Positions 11,330-25,237 of a stretch of 64,000 nucleotides of DNA are shown here, one piece after another. The number at the start of each line of letters is the position of its first letter. Position 1 is the stretch's first letter. The stretch lies in the NCBI RefSeq assembly GCF_000204055.1, contig NW_006768772.1, positions 1,186,829 to 1,250,828 of the forward strand, given 5' to 3'. The DNA comes from Melampsora larici-populina 98AG31 (taxonomy: Eukaryota; Basidiomycota; Pucciniomycetes; Pucciniales; Melampsoraceae). The position numbers and the translations under genes were made by a program. The notes beneath the pieces are model-generated. The model saw only the letters and a list, made by a program, of their open reading frames with translations, ran no database searches and was not told the origin of the DNA.

Positions 11330-12116
11330 ACCTTTTGGCATCATTAAATAGTGAATATACGTCTTCAGAATCACATGCAAGTGAAACTGCATAATATATA
11401 AGGGTCAAAGGAAGTCAACTGTGGGTTTATAGGTATAAAAATCTTACCAGTATATATTGACGCGTCTGCATTCCTTGGACAAGCTGAGTAGATCTTTGAG
11501 ATGCACCACAGCTTGTGATTTCTATCAGTTTGATTGTGTCTCATCATTGAGTCTTGGGACAAACAGAAGTGAGAAATATGACTGGCGATGAATTGCTCAA
11601 TGCCTGGCTAACGGCTTGACACAAAAGATACATATCTCTATGCTATACCATCAAAGTGCTCAAAATCGATTTTTTGTAATATACCACATCCTGCCTTTGG
11701 TGGGATTCCGGAAGTAGTCATTAAGTAACGCATTTCACATTCTGTGATTCCTATTCTTTTTAAAATGTGATTTTTCTTCAGGAAGCGCTTGTAAACCAAC
11801 ACGCTCTTAAATACTTCACACATAAACCTCGACAAATTTCCTTGACTCGACATTTTTGGGTCCAAAAAAACCATCCAGGTTCAGATCAATCATAAAAAAA
11901 GGATTTTTCTAAAAGATTTCAAACAATAAATCATTCACTACATTATTCTTCACAACTACTTTAAAATATGATTAGAGTACAAACAATAAACCTATGAAAA
12001 CAATACACTGAATTTGATTTGAGTCTATTTGTCCTAAAAAAACTATACCTAATCAAAACTTGAAGACAAACTTACCAAGCCAGCTAGTACACACTTTTTG
12101 AATTTGTTCCTACAAT
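11330..12116. other. Intergenic region with one weak open frame
   Basis: No gene could be supported. A 78-codon frame on the minus strand (11638-11874) has ordinary composition but no domain, signal peptide or clear splice partners, so it is left as a note rather than a gene. Confidence 0.35.
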
Positions 12117-13766
12117 TTATTCATTAACATGTATCCTACCCAAAACATAAGCTAAACCAATTAAACCAATCCAAATCCATATAGACTGATTGATCAACAA
12201 GAAATCTAAACCAAAAGTTGATAATGAAATCTTACTTTTAACAATTGGTTTAAGATCATGAAGATTTTTTTGAAATAATAAAACTTCTTCTAATTTAATT
12301 TCAATCAATTCTAATTTATTTTCAATCTTCTTCATGTTCGGTAAATTAATGTTTTCAGAAACTTGATTTAGATCTGAAAGACTTGGATCAGTTCTTAAAC
12401 TAGAATTTTCTGAACCATTCGAATTCGAATCTGAATCTGATTTAATTAAAGAAGTCTTCATCAATTGATCATTCTGATACCCAAGAACTTTATTTTTCCA
12501 AACTGAAATTAATAAGATTCCTAAAGAATCAACTTGATCTTTCAAACAAACTTGATCACAAGAATCTAAATCCAAATAATTATTCAAAACTAATGAACCT
12601 AATGATTCTAAAGCCCTTAAAACTCTAAACATAAACTTTTCTTCATCTTCTTCATGAATCTGATCAGATGAGGTTTCTTGGATCAATAAATCAGATGAAA
12701 TTAAACATATTTCAGACAATAATGTATCTGGAAAACTTTTAAAATTCGGTATCTTTAGTTTATCTTGCTTTGGTATTTGAATGGGTATCCTAAATAATTC
12801 ATCTTCTCCTATCGTTTTAGGTCTTATTTCGATTCGATCAAAACTTGTTCTATTAAATCCCCCCCCAAGAAAAAGAATAGCCTTTAGTATTTGAAGAAAT
12901 CTTGGAATATATGAAGAAATTGAAGTTTATAAAAAGACAAAATGAACTTTACTCTTGAAGACTAGCTAAAGAATAATCACATAAAGGTAAAACATCTTCA
13001 GGTATTCTCCAACTATCCTACCCAAAACCCCCCAAACCCAAAAAACAAAAAAAAGTAAATCAGAAAAAAAAATCAAAAAGAACTTCCAGAATTAAAAAAA
13101 CCACAAACTTTGAAACAAGTTCACCAGTTTGAATAGGTTCTTTAACCGAAGAAATCGTCACCAAAGACCAAATCGACTTCGAATTCCAATCCAATAACCT
13201 AGCCAACATTCCATTCTCATTTCCTCCATCCTCATCATCGGTTTTCAAAAGTCCAAATCGAATTGAAAACTGTCTTGCTAATTTTAAATTCACCCAAAGA
13301 TCTGGAAAAGGTGCTAAACCATTTAAAAGTAAACTATAAACCGGTTTAAAGGTGCTTGGATTATACAAGTTTGATGATGATGATGATGATGATGAATTGA
13401 TTAAGTTTTGATTTAATTCTTTTAAAATTTCTATAGCTGTGATAGGTGAGATTGGAGTTGGTTCGATTAACAAAAGTAATCTACCAATCGAAATGAACGG
13501 TTCACTAAAAAAAAGAAAAGGTTAATTTGGATGAAGTTTTATGGAATCAGTTTGAATGCAACCAACCGATGTTCAGGATCCAAGATTCGAATAATATCAA
13601 TATAAGTAGTGTTTAGATTAGGAGAAGATGAAGTTGCATTTACAGTGGAAGTCGAATTAAATGGAAATCTAACATAAAGTACTGGAACTAAAGGTGAATC
13701 TAATCTAAATGAATAAGTTTTCATTAAAGTGAATCTTAATGATAAAGCTTTCTCATCTGATCTCAT
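12117..13766 (-). CDS. Putative tail-anchored membrane protein, function unknown
   Basis: Exons (minus) 13766-13567, 13504-13105, 13017-12953 and 12849-12117 join in frame to 465 residues. The donor of intron 1 is GTTGGT, and intron 3 has a C8 run near its acceptor. The junctions restore continuous peptides such as DPEHREPFIS and ASLQETSFDRIE. The N-terminal half has a poly-Ser stretch (about residues 95-105) and no recognised domain. The C-terminal part has an acidic, Ser/Asn-rich linker, a coiled-coil-like segment (KIENKLELIEIKLEEVLLFQ) and a single hydrophobic segment (SIWIWIGLIGLAYVLG) eight or so residues from the end. This topology suggests a tail-anchored protein facing the cytosol. 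I do not recognise the family. Confidence 0.7.
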
Positions 13767-14145
13767 CGTGTTTCTTTGAAATTGAAATTGAGATTATAGC
13801 GAATTAGTATGTTTGACTCAAGTTGAATTCTTATGAAAAACAAATTCCAGTCATAAAATGAAAAATATAAAATCAAAACACTAATCCAAACTATATCTAT
13901 CTACATTCTGATCAAATATCTTCTAAACATACATGGTTATCTTCAAAAAAACTTATTATGTACCTTTCAAAACCTTCAACTAATTTCAATTTCTTATCAC
14001 AAAAAAAGAAACTCAAAGACAAAGAAAAATCAAAAATCTTCAATGATCATACAATCTTTTCATTCAAAACAAACCACACATTACATCCCAAAACCTATCT
14101 CTTCCATCTCTAACACACACACACACAACCAAAAAAATCTCCCAC
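13767..14145. other. Intergenic: promoter of the tail-anchored gene and VPS4 3' end
   Basis: AT-rich, with a short CA microsatellite at about 14111-14127 just beyond the VPS4 stop codon. No further gene. Confidence 0.5.
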
Positions 14146-16378
<2,233 letters not shown>

Positions 16379-16539
16379 GATCGATCGATGTGGTGTTTGC
16401 TTGAAAGTTGACCAAGATGTGGTTCTGAGTTTGGTGGGTTCAGTGCTTGGTTTTGTGTTTTGATGAATTGGTTTAAATTAAAGTGAGGAAGGTCTTATTA
16501 GTCAGTTGAACAGCTTCATCAAAGAGAACAAGGACTGAT

Positions 16540-16551
16540 ACTTTATATAAG
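16540..16551 (+). promoter_or_regulatory. TATA-like element of SEC17
   Basis: CTTTATATAAGC lies about 190 bases before the SEC17 start, inside the short divergent promoter shared with VPS4. Assignment is by position and sequence only. Confidence 0.35.
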
Positions 16552-16736
16552 CATATTCAGCTATCTATAAGCATATCCATGACATCTTCACCTTCTGTCA
16601 AACTCCGTTTCGATTCGGTTTGGTCTCTAGGGACTTCGAACCAACGGTCAACAAACCAAACAGTAACACTCAACAAACCAATCCTACTCATTCTCATTCT
16701 CAACTTAAACTATCAACAAACCATCCATCCATCATC

Positions 16737-17977
16737 ATGCCATCAGCAGCAAACGAGTCAGTGTCCACCCCCCAATCTTTCACTCCTGAGCACCAACCCC
16801 ACTGACATCACACATTCCATCTCTTTCTTTTCCAAAACCAAAAAAAGTACACTAGCCAAAGCCGATCGAAAATTAACTTCTTCAACTTCATCTTTTTTCG
16901 GTTTCGGAGGTACATCAACCTCAAAGTTAGAAGAAGCCAGAGAATTATATCAATCAGCTGCAAACCAATTCAAATTAGAAAAAAAATGGAAAGAATCAGG
17001 TGATGCGTTTTGTAAATCGGCTGAATGTAGTTTAAAATTAGGTGAAAAGGATGATGCTTCAAATGAGTTTTGGTCAGCTTCTAAATCTTATAACAAATCG
17101 AACCCTGAACGTAAGTTTCAATTCTTTCTTATCGCTCACTTTGATCTATTTATTCAATCTAATACTTCTTTTTTTCTTTGATCTTTGTTTTTCTTTTGGG
17201 GGGTTTTAGTTAGTATTGGTTGTTTAAGACATACAGTGGAAATCTTAATTGAAAAAGGTAGATTCAGACAAGCTGCTGATCGTCAAAAAGATATTGCAAG
17301 AATCTTTCAACAAGATTCAGGTGATTTACAAGGAGCTTTAGATGCATTCTTACAAGCAGGTGAATGGTATTCACAAGAAGATGCTCATGCGTATGTCATT
17401 CCCATCCCATTCCTTTTCTTTCTATTGAAGATTGATCTCTTTTGTGTTTTTTTTTCTTGGTGGGGGGATTAGGACTGCTAATGGTTGTTTTAAAGATGCG
17501 GCTGATATTGCAGCTCAATTAGAACAATATTCAATTGCTATTGAAAACTTTGAATTAGTGGCTCGTAATTCTTTATCAAGTCCATTAACAAGATATAGTG
17601 TAAAAGAATACCTTTTCAAAGCAGCTCTTTGTCATCTTTGTACAGGAGTCAGTACTGAAATTTTTAAACCATTTCTTTATTTTGAAAAAGAAACTGAACG
17701 ATTCTGATGTTTTCCTTTTTTTTCTTTTTTGGATTTATAGGATATTGTTAGTTCGAAACGTGCATTAGAGAATTATGGAGAATTAGATCCGAACTTTACT
17801 CAACAAAGAGAATATAAATTTTTATGTTCGATTATGGATTCAATCGAATCAGGGGATCAAGAATCTTATACGAATCATGTTGCTGAATTTGATTCAATGT
17901 TGAAATTAGATGCTTGGAAAACTACTATCTTACTTAAAATTAAAAGATCAATTCAAGAAGAACCTGGATTACTTTGA
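16737..17977 (+). CDS. SEC17: Alpha-SNAP / Sec17 SNARE-disassembly adaptor
   Basis: Exons 16737-16756, 16848-17110, 17210-17390, 17473-17647 and 17741-17977 give 291 residues, almost exactly the family length (yeast 292). The first exon is only 20 bases (MPSAAN plus a split codon); its donor is GTCAGT and the acceptor is AAAAAAAG, the weakest junction of the model. The body is the TPR-like helical repeat array: EEARELYQSAANQFKLEKKW, GDAFCKSAEC, GRFRQAADRQKDIARIF, CFKDAADIAAQLEQYSIAI. It ends in KIKRSIQEEPGLL, the conserved C terminus that stimulates NSF/Sec18. The protein links SNARE complexes to Sec18. An ORF starting at 16579 that runs across the first intron is a read-through artefact. Confidence 0.93.
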
Positions 17978-19437
17978 TGAAAAAATATTCAACGTTTTTT
18001 TGGTTTTGGTTTTTTGGTTTGGGACGTTTAGGGTATCATAACCAAATCAGTCGTACTTCAAATCTCTTTCAATTCATCGATCTATGTAATTGTAGATTTA
18101 CTGTTTTTTTTTCTCTTCGAATCAAATCTTTTTCTTTTCCTCTATGAAGTACGAATTGATGAATGTTTTATGAAAATGTGATATGATTTTGATACCTGTG
18201 AATTGATAGTGATGATTTGTATGTTGGTCAAAGTATTGGTTAAAGATTGGAAACCTATGAAACTCTTGTGGGCCTTGAATGTAACTTTGGAAAATGATGA
18301 AAGTTTCCAGTTGAATATGATCATCAAAGCTTCAACATTCTTTACTTTATAAGATAGGTACGTTGCAGCATGTCACACTCACAAGCAATCTAAACTGAAA
18401 TCTTCCGCCGATCCCGCATTCAAAAACCATTCATTACATCGATTCCAATGGGCACATCCTTTTGTACTGTTCCAAAAAAGCATGCTTACTTATCCCCTTG
18501 ATCAGAGAAGACCAAGTCACGGCAACTCTATCGATGAGGAAATGGGAAACCTTGAGAAATTTCTAAACTCATTCAAGTTGGTTTTCAAAGTTTAAGTTGA
18601 AGACTTGAGGCATTGTACTTTTTGTAAGATGATGTGAGCATCAACCACTTTCACTTTGTATCATTATGCTAAAGCGGCTTGATTCCTCATATGAGCGACG
18701 TTGTTTGAATGTGCCCTTCGGGAGTTTTCAAATAGTGCTGGTTCTTTACCCCTCTTTACCCTCGGATATGTTGTGGGAATCTGAAGAGGTAAACAAGCTA
18801 TGTAAATGCAAGTGAACTGACGATTATTGCTGTCAGACACATATTTCTAGGAGTCGATTCTGCAGAGATGTGCTTATGTATGTATGGTGAGCTCAACATC
18901 TTTTTGGGTGAGATTCGCGAATCTGTTCTGGCACGTGTACTAACTTCCAGAGTAAGACTGGTATAGCGGCTCATCCTTGGCCTCTTGAAGCCCTTTAAGC
19001 GAGATGAGGTACCCCTTTCATCCTCTTCAAAGGAAATCTCGGTCCCAATCTTGAAGTTAAAGCTTGCTTGAGGTGTATAATTGTACGTAGCTCACCTCTT
19101 TAACTTGACTACTTGAAGTCGTCCACAAGAATTTAATTGACTTAGGTTACCTCTGTTCTTTTAGAGCTGTAAATGCTGCGTGAACTGTCTTGGCAAGCTT
19201 GTCTGAGTCAGAATCATTTCGAGCCTAATTTACTTTGCATTACTTCCTTTCAAGTTACCCGAGGAGACATCTTCTGCTCTTACAAATGTTCCTTCAAGAA
19301 GGCCACTTCCGGAAGTTCTTTCGGATCTAAAGGAATGTCCCTCAGGCCTATCCTTTTATTATTGATCTTCAATAATTTTTCCTCCACTGCTTACTATCAT
19401 ATTTGGTTTAAGACTGAACCTAAATCGATTGAACCAC
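17978..19437. other. Intergenic region, no gene recognised
   Basis: About 1.4 kb between SEC17 and the GH28 gene. Open frames are short and lack splice-supported extension; no RNA gene or clear repeat was seen. Confidence 0.5.
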
Positions 19438-22020
19438 ATGGAATCTCAGTTTTTATATCTCTTTATTCTTGTGTTGTTCATCTTTCATGATGTTTCAGCA
19501 GTGAAGACGTGTAATGTTTTGGATTTTGGAGCTGTGGTCAGTCTGATTTCCTGGACTGATTCAATCAAACAAATCCTAACAATAATGAATGTTTGGTGAC
19601 GGGAAAAAAAGGCGAACAACCGAACCGATATTGGTCCGGCTTTGATGAAAGCATTCGAATGTGCTCAAAAATCAATCACCACAAGGGCTTCTGATACTGT
19701 GATACTTGTTCCTGCAGGTAATGAGAAAGTCAAGTTGACTGAATTGATTTTAGTCTGCTTCTGTTTTTTTGGATTTCTCATCTCACATATATATCATATC
19801 ATATCAATAGGAAACTATAGATGGTCAAGTAAGGTTGTTTTTAACAAGTCTCGATTTCTCACTCTCACCATTCGTGGTCATCTTTATATGCCTTATGATC
19901 CAAAGGTAAAACAGAAGTCAACACTAGAATTTCAAAGAATTATCCTGACGTAGTCTGTTGTTTGTAAACCAGTTAGAGGGAAACATGATGTTATTCTCTC
20001 ACTGCAAAAATGTAAGTTCACTTCTTGTAACTCTCATAAACAGTAGATGGATCAAATACTCATTAAAAAATCCATTTTGAAGATTATTTTTAATGGTAAT
20101 GGTAGGATTTATGGTAATGGAGATAGATATAGACCAAGAAGAAACGTACGAAAAGGTATCTATTGAGTTTATCATTTTGATTATACTGAGTTTTTTTATT
20201 TTTTGGGAAATAAAATCAGCTTAGCCTTCATCCAAATCGACCAAGACTTGTACGATTTCAAAATTGTGATACGGTTGATTATTCAGGTGTATGTACCAAT
20301 TTTTTTCCCTTGCAATAAATTCATCAAACAATCACTTATAGAAAATCTTTTTTCTTGAAATTTTCTGCATGTTTCTTTGTACATAGGTCAATTTATACGA
20401 CTCACCAAAATTCCGTAAGTTTTGTTCATAAATCTAAATTATACAAATTCAATAATTAATCTTGTTTTATTGTTTCTAGATTTGGTATTTGATCTTGGAA
20501 CAAAGTCAATTCATTTTTTCTTTAACTTGATAATTAGGTTTTTCATCTTTTTTTTTTATCCAAATCTCACTGTAATTTCTTTCTACAAACTATCTAGCAT
20601 TCATATTCATAATTTCGAAATTCACGCTACTTACATTGGAGAAACTGATGGGATTGATGTTTCTGGTTCAAATATGTAAGGCTCTTTCCATATCTTACTT
20701 TGTGTTGCATTAAAAACTGACGTCAATTATCTGAACGCTCAAAATTCATATAATGATCAGATACGTACACGATGGTGAAGTTTTGGCTTCTCTTTGATAT
20801 AGATATTTGATTTCCTAGACTGAAATCATCACTTTATGATCAATAGTCGTGGTGGAAAATGGCGATGAGTTAGTGACCCCTTCGAATGGAATTCGATGCT
20901 AATGGCTAACAAGTGGGACTTTAATGGTAGATGCGTGACTGCCAAAAGCCCAATCAATGGACTAAAAGTCAGAAACATACAGTGTATCGGTACCACCGGT
21001 AAGTTTTTCTTCACATCTCCATCAAATCGTATTCTCTTTCACAGATTTCATCTTTCTGAACTGATTCATAGAATATTTAACATAATCCTTCTGACCTTTT
21101 CTTCATCTTTTAGGATGTGCAATCGGAAGCATGGGTGCTACTGCTAAAGATTACCGAATTGAAAATATTGATTACCGGGATGTCACAGTAAGCAACGGAG
21201 CCAATGGGGTAAATATGCTTTCTGATTACCTAACTAAAACTCAAGAAAAATCAATGTGGTGGGATTTGTACATGACTGACCCATATACCAATTTATCATC
21301 AAGATGACCATCAAGAGTTATCCCGGAGCTAGCGGGATCATTAGGTACGTAAATTAAATTCCTTCAATCTTCAATTGATGTTCTCTTATTAGAAGCCTTT
21401 ATTTGCTTTCAAATTAGGAATGTAACGTACTCAGCATTCAAGTTGGTCAGTGTAAACCATTACCTTCATAAGCAAATTCCAAGCATTCACTTATGCTGCC
21501 TCAATAAAATGTTATTTTTTTCACTTTGATCTCAAGACCAACGTGGCCTACCCTATCAGAGTATGTCCCGTAGACGAAAATGATCCAATCAAACCAACTT
21601 GTGGTTCTAAACCTTTTCACTGATTGATTATCTCCTTTGTAATTACATAGTTGGATTACATGTGGGGTGCGACCCTTCATAAGAAGAAGCGACGAGATTC
21701 TGCGGAAGGAATTCAAAGGTGGAGTGGTTTGACTTTCAATGAGTTCTCTGGCACAGGTACCAGTAGTAGGGCACTTGTGACCCTCAACTGTCCCAGAGGT
21801 TCTCCATGTATCGGTCTAAAGGTATGCAGCTTACATATTTGATGATATAAGCCGTTTGATAGATCTGAATTCTTGTCCGAATACCAATCCTCATTAGTTC
21901 AATAATATCCACCTTACCGGATCTACCAAACCAACAGTCGTTTCAAATGCATGCGGGAAAGTAGATTCAAAAAGCCGTAAGAATATACCAAACCTACCTA
22001 CTTGCTCAAATAAAAAATAG
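19438..22020 (+). CDS. Secreted GH28 enzyme, rhamnogalacturonase-like
   Basis: Eighteen exons: 19438-19536, 19612-19717, 19811-19905, 19973-20011, 20083-20145, 20220-20288, 20387-20414, 20480-20504, 20598-20675, 20761-20774, 20847-20868, 20931-20998, 21114-21208, 21304-21344, 21418-21445, 21537-21560, 21651-21821, 21898-22020. They sum to 395 residues with all phases matching. Residues 1-22 are a signal peptide (FLYLFILVLFIFHDVSA). KTCNVLDFGAV starts the parallel beta-helix. ENGDECVTAKSP (about 208-219) carries the catalytic acids. GCAIGSMG (about 236) replaces the GHG of polygalacturonases and MTIKSYPG (about 268) replaces RIK, as known for rhamnogalacturonan hydrolases. One weak point: the expected GDG after FGAV lies in the first intron, out of frame by one base at an A7 run, so exon 2 may be modelled slightly wrong or carry an indel. 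It likely acts on pectin outside the cell. Confidence 0.8.
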
Positions 22021-22624
22021 GAACAATTTCAAACAGCTCTCAAACATTTCATACTCTAGCTGGCTAGAGACTGAGTCAAGATCATTGATGGTGGTGGCAA
22101 AAGGAACCCTCAGAGATATCAGGTTCTAGAAGGTCTGATCTTCTGGTTATGTAGGTCTATACAGGTATCATGGATATGCAATTTGATTTAATGAGGGCTT
22201 GCAGAAGATTCAATAATTCATTGAAATCATACTTCAATATGACATATTTATGAGGATGTAGTGATTGAATTGCTCATATCTGTTGGAAGAATTGATACTT
22301 GGGTGTAACTGTCTTTTTCCAAGTTACAATATACCATGCCCCCTCGTGATGATTATATTTCATCTGGTGTTGTGATAATATTTTGAATGCCCAAAATGTA
22401 ATCTGCAAGTCAACAAGCTTGAGCAGAAGCTCAGTAAACAGTAAAAATCAAAATCTCACAAAACTAAAAGATCAAATACATATTAAAGTGTAGCTTTTAC
22501 AGCACTACATGTGTACATATAAAGTCAATTCAGAACAGTCTTTCACAAACTCCCTGTCAATTTGTTCAAGTTTTGTAGCCAAAATTTGTCAAGCTTTTCT
22601 ACATTGACTGTGTTTTTTTGCAGA
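22021..22624. other. Intergenic region, no gene seen
   Basis: AT-rich DNA between the GH28 gene and the first copy of the secreted family. No supported feature. Confidence 0.5.
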
Positions 22625-22740
22625 AAATCAGTTTCTGGTGTGTTGTTAAACATCTGAGGCATGAGAACCAAGACTTGTGATGTTGGTTGGCAGAAAAGCT
22701 TACCAATCAATTGTTTTGATAGATCACACTGTGCACTCAC
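22625..22740 (+). promoter_or_regulatory. Shared upstream block of the secreted family, copy 1
   Basis: AATCAGTTTCTGGTG followed by a TGTTAAACAT-like string and AAGACTTGTGATGTTGGTTGG recurs, diverged, at 36160-36230 and 43908-43985. Each lies about 140-250 bases before the family ATG. Conservation at equal distance suggests promoter or leader sequence kept through gene duplication. Confidence 0.5.
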
Positions 22741-22878
22741 AAGTATATAGAAGCTCATGATGAAGCAAAAAATACCTGAAGTATTTTGATTTTAATTTTC
22801 CTTCAGTTCTATCATCTATAACAATCTCAGTTAACCCTGACCACAATAATTCACTTCCACTATCATAAACTTTCCAAC

Positions 22879-24340
22879 ATGAATCAAAGAACACTTCTAG
22901 TGTTTCTTTCAGTTGCTACCTACTTTGCTCGAGTCCTCTTTACTTTGACCACCCAGGCATATTTTAAGACCATCAAGGATGATGTCATTGTGCACAGTGT
23001 TCTTTCTTATACAAACTTTTTATCTACAGACTTTCTTGGAATTTTGGTCCTGATCTCTAATTATGCACAATGATGGAGCTGATGTTTGATATACTTTGGT
23101 ACTTCATAGGTAAAAATGATACAAGGATTTGTGATACCTTTTTGGGATGTTATGCACAATGATTCATGGAAGAACTTAACATCTACTGTTCAGTTATCTT
23201 CAAGATCTTCTAAAACAACAAATGAAAAGGAAGGACATCTTGGTTTTTCTAGACTTGCTCTCTCCAAAGGTGAATTGATGGCAATTTTACAAATATTGGG
23301 TGCTAGAATGTGGTCCCGGAAAATCCAATTATGGCCTGAGAGCTCTGCTTTCAATGGTATATTATATCAACAAGATCTACACTGCTGTCACTGATGCCTA
23401 ATCCAAGCATCAACATGTCATTGATTACCTAAGAGCTGAGTTTGCAAAGCATGCATCTTAGATCTGGCGTAGATCCAAATCGGATGAAAATATCTCTGAT
23501 TGGTGATGGAGACATGGAACATATGTTGAAATCTGCATAAGCATTCAAAATGTTCCAGACGCAACACAACTTCCTTGAAAAAGCCCCAATGGGAGATGGT
23601 CAATTTCATATCACTCATCTGCAGTTTTCTCAAAAATAACACAAATGAGATGGTCTCATCAGCAAAATCAATAATTGATATTGTCTCTTCTCCTGGTATT
23701 TCTCCTCAAATTAATCATTTGATAAAAACTCCACAAAGACAGGAGTCTTGCCATGTGTGCCCAAGTAATCTCTTCCAAGAGATGTTTGAAAATGAGACCC
23801 CCAAGGTGCCATTGTTGACCCAAGAACTTCAGGGAAACACAGACTTTTACAGAACTCCACCCAGTGATGTATTTCATGTTTGACCAGAGATCAAAGGAAT
23901 TGCAGACAATGTACAGATTTATCCAGTTGAAGACTATAATTTGAGAATAGAACACAAGATCATTGAGCATGATCTAACTCTCACTGGGGAAAATATTAGG
24001 AAAATTTGGGGGAAAAAATAACCAAGTTAACCTTTCCAAGATCAAGTCAAACAAGCCTGCAGGTATTGAATCCAAATTGGAGGATACTTCACTGTGTTTG
24101 TGTGGTGTTTGCTTGTTGGCAAGCGCACATGAATTGCCTTTGTGCCTCAAAGGCAGTCTGTGTGCGCTTGTCATTGAGAGACCGCCACACGGACACAGTG
24201 CTTCCATCAAAAGACCAGCTCCTCACTGTCAGTAAGTGTCGAGTAGAGTTTGGAAAGGGAAAGGCAGGAGATTGGAAGTAGAGATCACATCAAGAGATAT
24301 CATGACTGTTGCACATCTTACATATAATAAAGCAAAATTT
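22879..24340 (+). pseudogene. Ruined copy 1 of the large secreted protein family
   Basis: The copy starts with an intact signal-peptide exon (MNQRTLLVFLSVATYFARVL...IKDDVIVHSVLS), but the donor seen in the other copies is lost at about 23007. Exon 2 remnants lie at about 23107-23230. The exon 3 start (LRALLSMV-like) is at about 23330-23460 with stops and frame changes. The central two thirds is deleted: sequence jumps to C-terminal blocks SPQINHLI and LFQEMFENETPK at about 23690-23830, and to the SSRxW-KGK block at about 24235-24290. A 111-bp MITE sits inside the C-terminal part. It can no longer encode the protein. Confidence 0.8.
24090..24200. mobile_element. 111-bp CACTA-like MITE, almost wholly palindromic
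   Basis: The ends CACTGTGTTTGTGTGG (24090-24105) and CCACACGGACACAGTG (24185-24200) are inverted repeats with 14 of 16 matches. Inside, GCAAGCGCACA pairs with TGTGCGCTTGT, and TGCCTTTG with CAAAGGCA at the tip. CTT flanks both sides, a 3-bp target duplication. CACTG ends plus a 3-bp duplication are the mark of CMC/CACTA elements; this copy has no coding capacity. Confidence 0.75.
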
Positions 24341-24604
24341 TTGATTAGGGGTGATATGCACCTGTGGCACCTGCTCCGAGAGACTTACAAGTCGACCATA
24401 CAGTGTACCGTATCTTCGACTTGGAAGCCGGTCCTTTGCAGACAGAGCACTCAGACGCTCTGGAGCAGCCTTTTTCGCAACATAAGTCATGTTCACAACT
24501 TTTTTTTGTAAAGTTTTTGAGCATCAGGCACTCAATGCGCACTGTCTACTCCCTTTCTGCTGAGTTTGAGGATTTTGTAACTTACCTCAAAAATTTCAAG
24601 TCTT

Positions 24605-24741
24605 CAGAGCGCTCTGAACCCCTCAGAGCGCTCTGGGTGGCTACAGAGCGCTCTGGGTGGCATCATCTGCAGAACACTGTTGCGTGTCCTCAGAGCGCTC
24701 TGAAGACATAACAGCGCTCTGGAACATCTCAGAGTGCTCTG
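24605..24741. repeat. Array of the 12-bp palindrome CAGAGCGCTCTG
   Basis: Perfect copies start at 24605, 24624, 24644 and 24691. Degenerate copies are at 24712 (CAGCGCTCTG) and 24730 (CAGAGTGCTCTG), and a weaker one at 24452. Steps are 19, 20, 47, 21 and 18 bases, so the unit is about 20 bases with a strictly conserved self-complementary core. Confidence 0.8.
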
Positions 24742-24873
24742 AGCCCATATATCTTGGGCATACTCGCTCAAGCCAGATCTTGCTCAAGCCACTCTGCTGA
24801 GGATTGCTTGTAACACACATCATGCGCATCAAATAAGACACCACATCATGATTCAGCCGGAGTCAAACCTGGC

Positions 24874-24908
24874 GACTCAGTAGCTTTCTCAGACTCACCT
24901 ACTGAGTC
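24874..24908. repeat. Hairpin with 10-bp perfect stem
   Basis: GACTCAGTAG at 24874-24883 pairs with CTACTGAGTC at 24899-24908 across a 15-base loop. It lies 65 bases outside the left arm of the large inverted repeat. Confidence 0.55.
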
Positions 24909-24972
24909 CTAATCAATTTCCTAGGTCAACCAATTGACCGAGTAGCGTAAAGAATCAAGATTAGTTGCTGCT

Positions 24973-25237
24973 AAACTCATCAGAGTCCCACGCTCGAGTC
25001 CTCGCGAGACGTTGAGCGAGGGACTCAGGACAAGTTTGCTTGTTTTGGCCTGTGAGGGTCAAGTGTTTTTGGTGGAGAGATTTGCTGTCCTTATAAAACT
25101 TTTTCACCTATTTGTGAAATTTTTTACACCAAAGAAACTTTTTGTTCGCCTTGGTGAGACGCACATTTATATCGAAAAAAAAACCGAGGAAGTAGATCCC
25201 CTCCCTTCTTTTTTGCCTCCAGAAGCTGGTGGTTTGT
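24973..25237 (+). repeat. Left arm of the 265-bp inverted repeat around the RecQ/DUF6589 unit
   Basis: The segment from AAACTCATCAGAG to GGTGGTTTGT returns as reverse complement at 33174-33436 with very few differences. It contains a strong hairpin at 24983-25026: GAGTCCC with GGGACTC, and CGCTCGA with TTGAGCG (one mismatch here). The matching hairpin in the right arm is perfect. The arm's inner end is 230 bases from the helicase start. Confidence 0.8.

Larger units (their letters stand above)
24341..24972. other. Non-coding repeat-rich stretch
   Basis: It contains the CAGAGCGCTCTG array and a 10-bp-stem hairpin (both listed separately) in locally GC-richer DNA. Several open frames cross it only because of the repeats; none is convincing. 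Confidence 0.5.

Noticed and set aside
16579..17181. 200-codon open frame as the start of SEC17
   Set aside because: It includes the first intron and 5' leader; the family start MPSAA... with a 20-base first exon gives the known protein length.
24012..24711. Open frames across the palindrome array and CACTA-like MITE
   Set aside because: They arise from short repeats and span a pseudogene, a MITE and unrelated flank.
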